This document shows positions 38,601 through 50,863 of a stretch of 64,000 nucleotides of DNA, in pieces. This DNA comes from Stratiolaelaps scimitus (Eukaryota; Arthropoda; Arachnida; Mesostigmata; Laelapidae). The first letter of the stretch is position 1. Every line of letters begins with the position of its first letter. The stretch spans positions 16,157,501-16,221,500 of the forward strand of contig JABWDB010000002.1 in assembly GCA_019614645.1 (NCBI GenBank). The letters run 5' to 3'. Under the pieces are notes generated by a model. It was not told the origin of the DNA, ran no database searches, and saw only the letters and a list, made by a program, of their open reading frames with translations. A program made the translations under genes and the position numbers.

Positions 38601-41096
38601 ATAGACACAATGGTGTGGACTCAACGCCGTCGACAGGTGTGCACAATGGATGGTCTATCGTCGATTGAGGTGTCGTAGTGAACATTTCGAAGGATTGTCA
38701 TAGTATTTTTTGCACTCGACGATCTGTCTATGTTCTATTTCGGTCGTAGTTGCAGAGATAAAACATGAAATTTATATATAAGCGCAACAACGAAGTTGCC
38801 CTTGTATCACATGTAACCGCTTTGTAATTGCCACTGCCCTATGGTTGTCATTTCGCATTTGGTCCACGTTCGCGAGCGTGGTGATAAACCTGCGGAAGAA
38901 TACTACTGTGACGTCTACTTTGTTTACCAGTATGCCAAGAGAATACCACCTGCTCGATCATAGGGTGTACGGGATAGTAGCTACCAAGTCTATATATCAA
39001 CGATCAACGCAGACAAACACGGGATAAGTAATGACTGGAGCAACAACCTGACAGCAAATGCGTGGGCGAATCTAAAATCAAATATTCTGAAAATTAATTG
39101 CAATGATAATGTTATGCAATTGCCAATGTCAACCTGAATTGCGTAATGACTGCTCAAATCACGTGAGATCCAATGCTAAGCCGATTGAAGATCACACGGT
39201 ACGCAAATAGTATACACCGATAAACAATCCTTCTAGATAAGCGACACTGACCCTTGTTCACGTGTCATAACCGAATACCAAAAACACGTAAATGCTAAAC
39301 TACAGCGTGAATAGTGTGAAAAAAAATCTCGTTTTCAGTCGTTATGAAGACTTTTCTGTTTTATTTATTAACCATTCCCTTGTGATATTCCCACAAATCA
39401 AAAGTGGATGAACAGCAACAACCATAGTAGCAGTCGACTCATCATTAAATCAACACCGAAGCAAATTTATCTGTCGACCCGTTAATTGAACCTCTTGTCG
39501 AGGCCGACGTTCACCTGCAAATGACACCATCGGGCAACAACCGAGAGCAATATACAAGAAATAAAAATGCCGTAAGTTGGACAGCGAAGTCATTCGAAGT
39601 CATTTGTCGCTCACCTCGAAAACACGAGGTGGTACACGAAGTAAACACTATTATCATCTTGACCACGACAATTCACCGTTGCTGATATGTGCCGGGTGGT
39701 GCTTGTCTGTATTGACAAAAAAAAAATAAAACAACCATAAAACACGATATGCATTTGCCCTCAGAAAGCGCCATGCAGTTCCCCCAACTCGTGTTCGGAA
39801 GTTCACGAGACGAAGCGTAGGGGGGGTGGGGGTAACTAGAGACAGTTAGAATCCAATTTGTGCAAGACCCCTGTATCAGATGGTTAGCTACATTAGGTAC
39901 ATATGAATTAACTGAAGCGACCACACCGGTGCTAGGAGGCGTGTGTTGTTTAGGAAATCAATTATCGCGTCCATCTATATAATATCTTATGGACAGCGTG
40001 TATCAAAGTCATTTGTGGGAGCCGTTTTGGGCGGATACTCCTGCTCCTCGTTTTGTTGGCCTCGTCCCTTATTGTTTACTCACCATTGTGAGGGTAAGCC
40101 GGGATAAATGGAAGAATATATTTCTAATATTCTAGACATCGTATATAGGCAGTCATTCAAGTTGATACATAAATGTGGAGTTTTCGTTCATCATTATGAT
40201 TATTCTATTCCCAGTCGTTGTCGCCGTCGTCGACAGACACCCTCTCATCTCATTCTCAATTCAAATTGACAATCGCTGCGTAATCACTCGCTGACTGTTA
40301 TCAAACATCTCACCTGGTGGTCACATGACTTCTCAAAAATGATTCTGTTTGCCTTTGGGACGGTCTAATGAATCAGCGAAAATAACAACAATTATCATGA
40401 TGTAACAATATTTAGTATTCCAAGGCCACTGCTAAGTGAGCCTGAATATAAATTGTGGCCTCTCTATTTTGATAATAATAATAAGAATATCATCGATAGT
40501 AACTCACATCATCATATAACACTTGTTCAATGATAAAGGACATTGTATCTATTTTGTGGCGGCACTGCGCTCTTGACAAGACCTTCAGGTCACTTTTGTA
40601 TTATACTTGGCCACACCCGTGATGGTCATTACGAGGTAATTATATAATTGCCACCAACAACACTATAATACTGCATTTAGGCCAAACGATATTGAGCACT
40701 CAAGTCGACGTTATATACGTTATATGCGTTCGTGTCGTGAGGTGCCGTCGTCAGTGTTCGTTAATTAATTGCAATTAATAGCAACAAGTAAACCTGAGAA
40801 TCGAAGGCAAATCGAACGCATCATATTGCTGCTTGGAGACAAGCGCACACTTAATATCTGTTCATGGTTAAGGATTGTTTATCCACATCTCCGTATTGCG
40901 TCATTGGCAGTGCTAGTATCACTGGTGCGATGCTACAGAGCATATCGCCGACGTATCGTGGTACTCAAAGACCCATCTATTTTCGAGAGGGTCTAATTTC
41001 GCGCAGAAGAGTCTGTTTACTGGAAAGTGAAAAAAAGACACTCCTAGCTAGGGTAGAACAGGATAGAAAGGGGATTTCGCAACTGTAATACAAATA

Positions 41097-41118
41097 TCTC
41101 TCTCTCTCTCTCTCTCTC
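41097..41118. repeat. (TC)n microsatellite
   Basis: About 22 bases of TC repeat, located some 550 bases past the stop codon of the minus-strand NAD+ synthetase gene. Confidence 0.9.
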
Positions 41119-41663
41119 AGGAATAAAGAGGAACAATATGTGTAGTTTTAGCGTCTAACGAAAATATTTTATATTTCACATTCTACTCATGCTCGAAGCT
41201 AATCATGGATCAGCTCGTATGCTCACACACCAATAACAAACAGCTAGAAGGACAGTCGTTCTCGAAACGATGCGAGCGTTTCGTCATATGAAAAATATGA
41301 GAAGCTACACACAAGAACGGACAATTTCCATAGAGGGCACATTGTTCAATCAGGTGGAATCCGGTGACCGGCGCATGAGGTTACACAAATCTGCTTGCTC
41401 ACCAGAACACCGGCGTAGTCTCGGCAGAGTAGGAGAGAGAGCGAAACTAGAATAGAAATCTCGGTCATCATTAACGTCGTCACCGTTAGCGTTGTGGTCG
41501 CCGCCGTCCTGCACCTACGATTCGACAACAATTCCCTCCTGTGCCACTGATCTCGCAGGAATCTGAATATATCGAAGGTACACAGCACTCGCTCGTGGAT
41601 ACATTTCATCTTTACAATTCAGTATGTTTCACGACTGCGTTGCGCGTTGTAGCCGACATAGGC

Positions 41664-41937
41664 TTAGACAAGCTCGGGCTTCCGGCTCAAACTCCCGGAC
41701 GAGAGCAGTGTCCGTGGATGTGAAGGTATCGCCATCTGCGAGACGTAGCGATCGATGCTTTTGAACTGCCATTTCCATTGTGGGTTATATAGGAAGGGCC
41801 GATGATCGAACCGATTGTCGTCGGGACTGTAGCTCTCCGCGTGGTACGCTGGCGTTAGGACGGTTGTCTTGTGTCGATTGATCGAATACATTTTGAAGAA
41901 GTGCTTAACCTTGAACGGAACGAAGCGACGAAATAAA

Positions 41938-41974
<37 letters not shown>

Positions 41975-44900
41975 AGAGCTAAATATCGGTGCTTGTCTGA
42001 TTTCACTGCTGATATTATATATAATGCGATTCTTTGAGACGCTGACGCTATTTCCCACCGGGGACCCAAGCAATAGATGCATGGCCTTCATGGAGAGGGG
42101 GAGGCTGGGACAATCTGAAATGCTGCTAAAATTGGATTCTGCTATTACTGTCGAGAACACGCAGCATGCTGAGCAGACTATTGTACTTGAGATATCTCTA
42201 CGCATCAGTCAGGGATTAGGTTTGGAACCACAGGGTCAAGAATAGGCAACGTCGAGTTATCACGACGTAAGCTATAGCTTCGATTTCCACCGACCTTTCT
42301 GGCAACGTCGGCAGGTCGTGCAGAAGGCTCCTCGGCCATGATTCGTAAATACATAGCCAGAGGTCCGCAGCCGTGTTGTTTTCGCAAGCTGCCGTACGTT
42401 GACAACTCAGCGTAGGTCATACCCATATCTGCTTCGTCCGTTTGCACGACTTGCCCTTCGCGCAGGGGTGTCAGCTCCGCCGTCGGAGGTGCGTCCAAAA
42501 TACCTGCGTAACGACAATCGGTATATGGGTGTTTACATTATATATTCCGTTCTGCAACTCTGCCATGTATATGTGGAGTGCTTCCTGTGTGACCTGAGCC
42601 TAATGTAAACCCTGTCGCCTCAGGCCATTAAGACGAGAACACCCCATATGCTTTTTTCTTATTATCCAAAGCGTGTTTAAAGGACGAAATCGACTACAAG
42701 ACTTCTGGTTCTTTGAAAAGGAAAAAAATAATACAAATATATATATATATTTTTTTTTGTTTGTCCTTTTTAAAAACGAGGACTGAAGAGTATATATCTA
42801 TAAGATATGCATGTCACACGCAGTTACTTACCCTTCAACGAGTTTAGTTTGAAGTGATCCACAGCAAATCGTAAGAAATGCTTGAGATCTGTCTTCGAGA
42901 TACCCCCGATAGGATTGACATCGCCACTCGAACAATCGTATTTCGTGAGGTAACCCCGGAGGGCTTCGTCCATATTACCCGTAGCTAATACAAGCAGTCC
43001 ACCCGGCCGTTCACTGCCCCATAGAAGCAGTTGCGCGAACAGGTAGCTGAGAAGCATTCGAACGCGGGCTTGAACGTTCTGCAGGGCGAGATCTTCGCGG
43101 GTGGTGCCTCCGTGAGCCTGGAATTTCGGAACTCGGCCCCCCATAACGCCCACGAATATTGCTGCAATTGTATAATTGGCAAAAGGGTTCAACCAGAGCA
43201 GAAAATTGATATTCAGTAAATGCGCTAACGGTAAAGTACACAGACCAGCAAATAGGATCCGATTTGAACGATTCTTCGATCGTTTTTGATTAATGCGCTT
43301 AGATATGCAATTATATAAATGACTTGTAAATAGGCCAAAGAGGCCCTTGCAAAGCAAACATGACTTCATTCTATCGCAAAGTCAACCGCATAACCGTTGT
43401 GCGTTAGATCTGAGAAGTTAGCTCATTACAATAGCCTATAATTATCACATTGCGTACAATCTGTTTCGTCGCGTATGAAAATTTACTAGTATTTTTATGG
43501 CCTCCACCATGGATTTCTGGTCGACGTGTGACGTCAACTCACCGACAATAGCTCGAACGGCGGTATCAATAATAATGCTTTGATGGCTGGCGCCAATCTG
43601 ACACGCGAAATTCTTCGCCGCCGCTTTGGTCCCTTGCGATGAGTTCTCAGTGCCCATGTAACAGGTGAACAACAGCCTCTGACAGATGCCTCGTGCGCCT
43701 GCCGTGTCTGGTGGCATGTACTTCGAGTCGCCAATGACCGTCCGCAGATCCGATAACACCTGGATTATGCGTAGAGCATGTCGGAGATAACTACTAAGCA
43801 GCCGAATGTTTGAGACCGAAACTAACTCGTCAATGTACAAAGCAATCAACTGCCGTTTAAGTTGAGATAAGTTCCTCTTTGAAACATGTGTCATGTAGGC
43901 ATGTCAAATAGAAGTTGATAAATGATCGGTAGCTAATATCAGTTTGTTTTATCAACTCATGCGACTTGCGCTTGTGTGTTTGTGCGCTTGGATGAAGTTT
44001 ATTTGCATTTCGAGCTGTGAATTGCACGAGGTCGAACACACGACGAAGCGCTTCGTCATTGAAACAAACATTAGCTGAAAATTGCCAAGGGCTCATTCCG
44101 AGTTCATTAATCGTGCGAAGATCGACATACCTCCTGGCTTCCCGCTTTAATCGCCTCATCAATCAGGGTGCACATCGAATAGACGATGGTACCCACCGAT
44201 GCAGAGTCGACACCGCCGCTAAGTGGAAGGAAGAACCCGCCCTGACCAGAACGCCTGATTTTGGGGAGAGAACAACAACAAACAGTGACGTGCGTTTAGC
44301 GGCGAAACGACTCGAGATACAAGCAATTATCAGAAAGCCAGTTAGAAACGGTGAAAAGTTAAAACAACAAGAAAAAAAAAACGACGAAGAAGGAAATTCA
44401 TCACGCACTAATTGATGGACAAATCAATTGACTGCGTTCATCACGCCAGCTGTAAAAGGCTACTGACACGGATGAAACGAGTACGTACCTTAGGTAGTCC
44501 CATAGCCAGCATGCAGGTCCTAATGAAATCTCCATCTCGGCGGCCATTTCAGGCCATTTGATAGGTGCATTGGCAGTACCCCCAATGCCTGAGACAAGGT
44601 AGATATCCGCGCGAGCGTGTGGATACACAGACATCGTTGCGCTTGCCCATCCTCGAGAGCGAAATGTCGCACGGCGGGCTCGAATATCCTCGATGAAGAA
44701 CTTCGCCGTCACCACCTCGACCTGGCAAATGACCCGTGTAATTAAATGACAATGAAAACGACGAGATTAATTAACAAGCTACATTTTCTTTTAACTACCA
44801 ACACACAGGGTTATAACTAGCAATTTTACACGCGAATTTTTCAGTATTCTTACTGGCTTATCACGAATCGTCAGTCGTCGCAAAGAACAAGCTTTATATG

Positions 44901-47900
44901 ATAAGCCAACAAAGTGAACTTAAGATACATGCGTTGATACTGTCTGTCTCAGCATCTACTTCTCCCGCTCAGCTCCAATTCGATATTTCCCCGTCAGGTC
45001 GATTTTATTTTTTTATAGCCATATATATCATACGATGTATTTAGTTATGAGATGACGTTCACAAAATTGTAGTTAGAGCAATTTTGTTTCTTAAAAAAAA
45101 AATTGCCAACCATTTAAAATGACGACCAAGTGCGCCAAAGTTAACTCATAAACCGAAAACATTCTCAACCTGTTCCGTAAGAGGATATTCCCACGCGCGG
45201 CTTTCATTCGAGAGTCTGTTCCCCGACTGGTCAAGCAAGGGACGTATAGGAATACCGACGAGAGTACCGATAAAATACCGAGCCGTTTCGCAAATAAAAA
45301 CCAACAACCGCCCACTTCACCTCGCTCCGCTAACTCGTTTCAACGCCATAAATGTGGATTGGTTAAGGCTGTGCGTAGAGTCACGCTTATCTGGCCAATG
45401 GTGTGTTGTGTACCTCTTCCAGGCCGAACTGTTTTCCTATAGTGAGAAATTGCCCGTTCATTGATATGTTTGACAGGCCCTGGTAGTAGACACGCTCGCC
45501 GTCACAGCCGCGCAGGTTCGAGAAGACATAGACACAAGCTGATTTTAGGGAAGCGGATGCCACCAGGTCTCGGATCAGGTTGCGTTTGCGCAGCTCGTGG
45601 TAAGAGCCCGATGAGTTGAAGATGATCTCGGCGCCGGACAAGCATGCGTCAATATTCGTGCTAGAAAGCAAGGTTGCGATCGAGACGAACAGAGGAACAA
45701 GTGGTTTAGCGACGTAACGAACAACTATCCGAGAGGTTGGGGGTGCGCAAAGGCGGGATAAAATGGATTGATGACAATCCATTTGCCACTGGCAGCTGAT
45801 GTCAGGGGATATGGCTAAAGGGCAGCATATCACTGAGAATTAGCAGAAATCAGTTGCAACCAATGTGAGATGGTCCAGCTTGCCTGTTTTGGCAACCTAA
45901 CTCTCTGGCGGTATTCGCAAAAAAACATTGACGCATAATCGGCCATAAATAAAATTGACGTTTTTTATTCGTGCATTGCAAACCAGGCAGCCTCAGCTGA
46001 CTGCCTGCAACAACATAATATATGAGATTGATTGTGGCATCACATGCTTATTCATCGAACTTCGAAGAGAGAGGGAGAAGCAGTAGAGATTTAAATAAAT
46101 AAAAAAAGACTGATAACGAATAAAGTTATAGTTGAAGTAAAAGTTTCCTGAATTGTAAACCAACAATTTTGCTCAACTGGAAATTATTTTCTTCCGGCTA
46201 CGCCCTATCTACGGCAGGGCTATGTTTTCAACCGTATAATAAATAAAGTTTCTGTAGATGTAGATCGTGTGACCGTACTTTATTAGCGACCTCTGGATTT
46301 CTCCGCCCACAGCCCCTATCCCGTATAATATTATAGTACAATATAGCCTACCAACCGACCTATTCGGATTCCATAGCTCCTCACAAATCTCATAGCCGAT
46401 GAGCGAGTCCTTGGTCTCGAGCAATGCATCCCCAAAGGGCACGCTAACCTGTTCTGTGAGCCGCGCCACCATCGGCGGCAAAGTGTACTCCTCAATCTGC
46501 TTTGGATGCCTCCAGGGTGTGAACCAGCGCGATTCTCTACAACAGGAATGAATATGTCGATCAGTACTCTGACAACAATCGAATATATAAGCATCTAAAG
46601 GTTCGTTCGGCGCGGAAAGGATTCACAAACGAATACATAATAATAATAACGAACTATTTAACAACAACTGCATTTGCATCGGAGCAAAACGACTGGGTTC
46701 ATCAATCTGAGATCGTTGACAGAATAATCGCAGTCAACGTTCAAAATCTTACTGAATATCATTAAGATTTCGTCGCTCACGAGATGTAGCGGGCATGTCG
46801 GCTCGTAAATGAAAAACACGTTTATACTGGACTTGCGCGAAATGTTCTTGTCACGTGGGCACTGTTACGTCTACTGCGCTGTCATCACCGATGGCATCTA
46901 TCGTAAGAGAATATGAACGAGAAGCAACAACAATCATCCATATATATATACATATATATATATATACCTGTAGTTTCCTTCGTCGCAGAGTGTCATCTTT
47001 GGACGAATGAGTAAAATTTTCTTGTTAAGAAAGATCACACGAACGTTGTATAAAACTCCACGTAATGATACGGCCATTCCCACGTCGCAGATGATGTCCT
47101 GGGAAACAAAAGATTTCGTTGCAGAAGTTCATCACCAATGAAAGCCACAACAAACGTAATTGGCATAATCATATGTACTCATTTTATTAAATATAATCAT
47201 CCTCAAGCAGCTTAGTAAGCCATATATATGTATATATATATATATATATAGTATTAGGTATATTCACTACCCGCGTTCAGGGAGGCAACCATAAATGCGT
47301 ATGCAAAAACCCGAATTCAGAACTCCACAAGCAGAATTGAAAGCTGGCGGTCACGACCGGATGTAAATAATGATAGTAATAATTACTATGCCGTATAAAT
47401 TACAGGAATTAGTCATCTGCATCTTGCGTCCAGTACTAATTGCTGATTAGTCATGCTCTACAAAGGATGGCGCAAGCAAAAACGACAACTTACAAATGTG
47501 GCCGGGTCATCGAGAAGTTTAGCCAAAACTTCCCACGAATGTAGCTCCGTGTCGGATTCGAAAAAATGGTCCGCACATCCATATCCACTGAAATGGTGAA
47601 AAATAGACAGATGAGGAAACAAGCAAACGAAACTGATATTGATTGAGCTAGAACTATGTAGCGTTGAAAAGCTAAATAACAAACTCGTGAATGAATAGAA
47701 ATCCCAGAGACATCTAAACGTCTCCCGTTCAATAGGTGTAAGTAAATTTTGTTCTCAGATGCATTTCACCTCCAGCGGGTACAAGAGGCTTAATCTTGGC
47801 TACTCTCTCTCTTCCACGACACAATAAATATCTATACTCGCGCAGGGCACACTCAAACCCGACGCAGAGAACAATTTGTCCTCCCGGCTTTACGACTGTG

Positions 47901-48764
47901 CTGGCGACGATCAACTCGTAATATTAGTGACAAATTGGATTCCGTTACATTACTAGTCAGTATATGATTCGTGCATTCAGACGTGCGTGTGTGCGTGGTG
48001 TTACTCTGACCTCGCTGTCATAACCCCATACCCAGGAGATGACATGATTTAAAAGTGGAGGGTATGAAATTCGTTTGCGTATACGACAATCATATGAACG
48101 ATCAATCAACGAACACGGCAAAGACAGACGGCAAATTTTCACTGTGTTGAAATATATATTATTATGGTATAATTGTCGAAATTCATCACGTGTTGCGATT
48201 AATAATTTCATCACAAACGGCTCACTTACGGTATTTCGAGTTCAGGTCCATTTCGATACTTCGAACCGGCGGCCTTCGCCCGCTTTATGCCTGCAAGTAT
48301 TTTGACTGTTAGTATTTGCACCGCAAATAGGGCGACCCCATGAACAGGGCGATAGCTGGTCACTCTGATCGCTATAAAAGTTGTTGTTCATCTTTAGATG
48401 AAACAGTTGACATAAAAACGTTAACGTCTAGGCTATCGCACATGGGGCAACCATTGTTACACAGCGCCATACATGGTCTCAACGGAAACATATTCCTTCC
48501 CTACCCAATCTTTCCTGTAATAGACCCTCGGAGCTGATTCACACTGATGCATCTAGTTTGCATTCATCTCGAACATTTGCTTCTTGACAAGAGAGAAACG
48601 ACAACATAGATACACCATGGCTAACCCATTGACTCGTAGGCTGACCGAGTACTTTTCATCCATCCGTAGTTAAACTCACTTTCTAAGATCCGTCGGTAGT
48701 TGCCCGTAAAGTCGAGAGCCCATTGGTTTAGTGTACTGCCTGACACACATAGAACACTCGCCAT
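41664..48764 (-). CDS. NADSYN1: glutamine-dependent NAD+ synthetase, 12 exons, complete
   Basis: Makes NAD+ from nicotinic acid adenine dinucleotide, ATP and glutamine, the last step of the de novo and Preiss-Handler routes. Exons in coding order: 48680-48764, 48230-48290, 47494-47587, 46968-47098, 46360-46536, 45414-45660, 44489-44721, 44131-44254, 43543-43759, 42832-43161, 42295-42503, 41664-41909; 717 residues (human about 706). All introns are GT-AG and all phases agree. The N-terminal glutaminase (nitrilase fold) has its triad at E45 (GPELEIPGYG), K114 (IRPKM) and C175 (GYEICEELW), the same numbers as in human. The synthetase half has the ATP-binding loop SGGVDS at 355-360, then [17 protein letters not shown] and LTKYDCSS. 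The start ATG has A at -3 and G at +4. The first ten residues match relatives only loosely, so the start is the least certain part. MCM7 is divergent upstream. Confidence 0.93.
41944..41970. repeat. (TA)n microsatellite in the last NADSYN1 intron
   Basis: TA run of about 27 bases, 35 bases upstream (in gene sense) of the final exon of the minus-strand synthetase gene. Confidence 0.9.
47222..47250. repeat. interrupted (TA)n microsatellite in NADSYN1 intron 3
   Basis: AT repeat interrupted once by G, inside the intron between exons 3 and 4. Confidence 0.9.
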
Positions 48765-50719
48765 TCTGCAGCTGGATTGGGCAGCGTAGCGCTGCGGACA
48801 ACGCTACCGGGTACCACGCACGTCTCGGACAAACACACACGCCCGGACCACGACAGCCGGGGCAGGCACGTGAGCGCGCGTGGGATTCGCCGCTCGAAAT
48901 TCGGTTTCAACGCCGACGGGGTCGACAACAACAAGGCAACACCAGCGTTAACGATTCGGCGGTTGCCAGCCTAATCGTCGTATTAAGGCTGGCGAGCAAG
49001 GTGTCCCCGGCTCGCGTTGACAAATTTGTCAATCAGTGCACCTCCTGCCGATGTGTAGAAGGAGCGGACGTCAGTGTCGGTATCGCGGTGTAGTAATCGG
49101 GGCACCGGGCTGTATTCAATAACAACATGCCCACACACGCCGGGGCACACATTCGCACTCAGCACGCACGGGACAACAGGACGAACCGGAATGGAACCAA
49201 ACAGAAAACAGGTGAAACACCTGCTCGGCCCTGACGGCCTGCGGTAGGCAGTCGCAGAGAGTCAGGAACGGCTAGGCCGAGAGGCGCAAGGCACGATTTC
49301 AGGGGAACACAGGACAGGACGGATGGCCTGGATAACATACACACACACACACGCACACGCAGATAGCATGGGCACGGATGGTGTTTTGGTCTTCGATCGA
49401 CGGCGCCGTTGCTCGTTCGATTGGTAGAGCCGATAGCGGCGCGCCAACCAGCAAGGGAGCGGGATGGCAAGGAACAGAGTCAATCGTCAATAGATGATGA
49501 TCTTCATGAAGAGAGAGAGAGAGGGGTAAGAAGGAGGGAAAGATCTCTCATCTTGTGTCGTCTGGCTGGGCTGGCCCTTGTCTCTGTGGTCTCGTGTATC
49601 GCTCGCTCGATTACTAAGAGCCACTCCAGCTGAGAACGGAGCAGGAAAGACGACTCGCGGCCGTTTGCGGCGCCAGGCCATCGTAACGAGCGCGATAGTC
49701 GATCGAGACAGTGCGGCGCTACAGCTGAACGTCAGTGATACACAGGCGACCCGGGCGATTTAAATGTGTTCGACGTCGGTTGGCTGAACGACTGATTACC
49801 TATTGGCGGGTTGATCGATCGCCTGAGACTGGCTGGGCGGGAGATAAAGATGAAGGCCAGTTGAAGATCGCTGTCTAGGACATCAAGCTAATAATAAGAC
49901 TTACTTAGATGCACTGCTAGTGCTGACATATGGTGACAAACAAGGAAGTATTCTGTGGCACAACTGGCAATGAAATTACTATAGTATTTTCATAGATAAT
50001 TAATATTATTGTTAAATTTTAATTGTAGTAAACTTTAATTGTGCTAACAGTGCGGACCACATCTAAACGTTTCTCATCAGTTCGAGAAAGATATACACCT
50101 ATGACCTATGGAGACTTTGGCGACGGGGAAGCGGTTTTTAAAGAAGAAAGTGCATTGAGCAAAATAGATTTGATTGCCCATCAACTGTGGACTTAAATGA
50201 AAGAGCAGAGAGAGAGAGAGAGAGAGAAACTTGGACGTTTATAGAACAAGCAGAAATATGTGTAGCGTTAATTTATGCCACTGTCGCCGCTCATTTCGCT
50301 TACAAAGCTTTGATCGCCCACAGGCATGAGTCGCTGATGGATGAACATAACGCATGGTAAGAGAATAAAAATATATCTGCGCATAATATGGCCAATGTTT
50401 GTTGCGTTGCGAAGTTCGCCGATACTACTTGGACGATGTTTATAAAAAGGTTAGACGCTATTTAATTGTAGGTGCGTTTTTCATTTCAAATCTCATTTAA
50501 GAAGGCGCTAAGCCACACAGAGAGATGTACACTCTACAATAAATGATGCAATTCGCTAAATGTACTATTTTAAACTATCGATATAACTTAATTTAGATCT
50601 GGGGCATACCACCTCGGCCGGCGTATTTGCAAAACCATGTTGCATACCCTTCTTGTTAGCGGTACGCATGTGGTACGCTTGCGGGCACGTTCGTGGCACT
50701 TCGGCGGAGATGTCGGAAA
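48765..50719. other. intergenic region between divergent NADSYN1 and MCM7
   Basis: No additional gene recognised. The NADSYN1-proximal part (about 48,765-49,760) is GC-rich with many CpGs, a CA repeat (49340-49361) and GA tracts, and may be the synthetase promoter and 5' UTR. The remainder is AT-rich. The gap of about 2 kb makes a tightly shared bidirectional promoter unlikely. Confidence 0.45.
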
Positions 50720-50742
50720 CCCCGCCAAAATTTTGGCGCCAA
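50720..50742 (+). promoter_or_regulatory. paired E2F-like sites upstream of MCM7
   Basis: Bases 50731-50742 read TTTTGGCGCCAA, a nearly palindromic E2F site. Immediately before it, 50720-50730 reads on the minus strand TTTTGGCGGGG, another common E2F form. The pair lies about 120 bases upstream of the MCM7 start codon. MCM genes are classic E2F/DP targets at the G1/S transition, so this fits S-phase control. Binding is inferred from sequence. Confidence 0.7.
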
Positions 50743-50863
50743 CTTAAGTTTGTTCTACGACTGGGCATTGATTGCGGGCCGCTGGTTGGCAGAACTCCGC
50801 TGAATGCACAGCACGGTCTAGCCGCAAAAAAAAACGCCGTTTATTACGCCGCCACCTGGCAAT

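Larger units (their letters stand above)
34700..41663. other. no gene recognised
   Basis: No frame resembles a known protein. GC-rich blocks lie at about 35,690-36,310 and 37,650-38,250, the second with an open frame of 175 codons (37754-38281, +) that lacks any recognisable domain. The remainder is AT-rich with short microsatellites. This is the space between the microRNA cluster and the 3' end of the NAD+ synthetase gene. It may include the 3' part of the let-7 primary transcript and the synthetase 3' UTR, for which I found no clear poly(A) signal. Confidence 0.45.

Noticed and set aside
43857..44162. 101-codon minus-strand frame inside NADSYN1
   Set aside because: It is a shadow frame running from exon 8 through intron 8. 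The true exon 8 frame encodes SGGVDS and ends at 44131.
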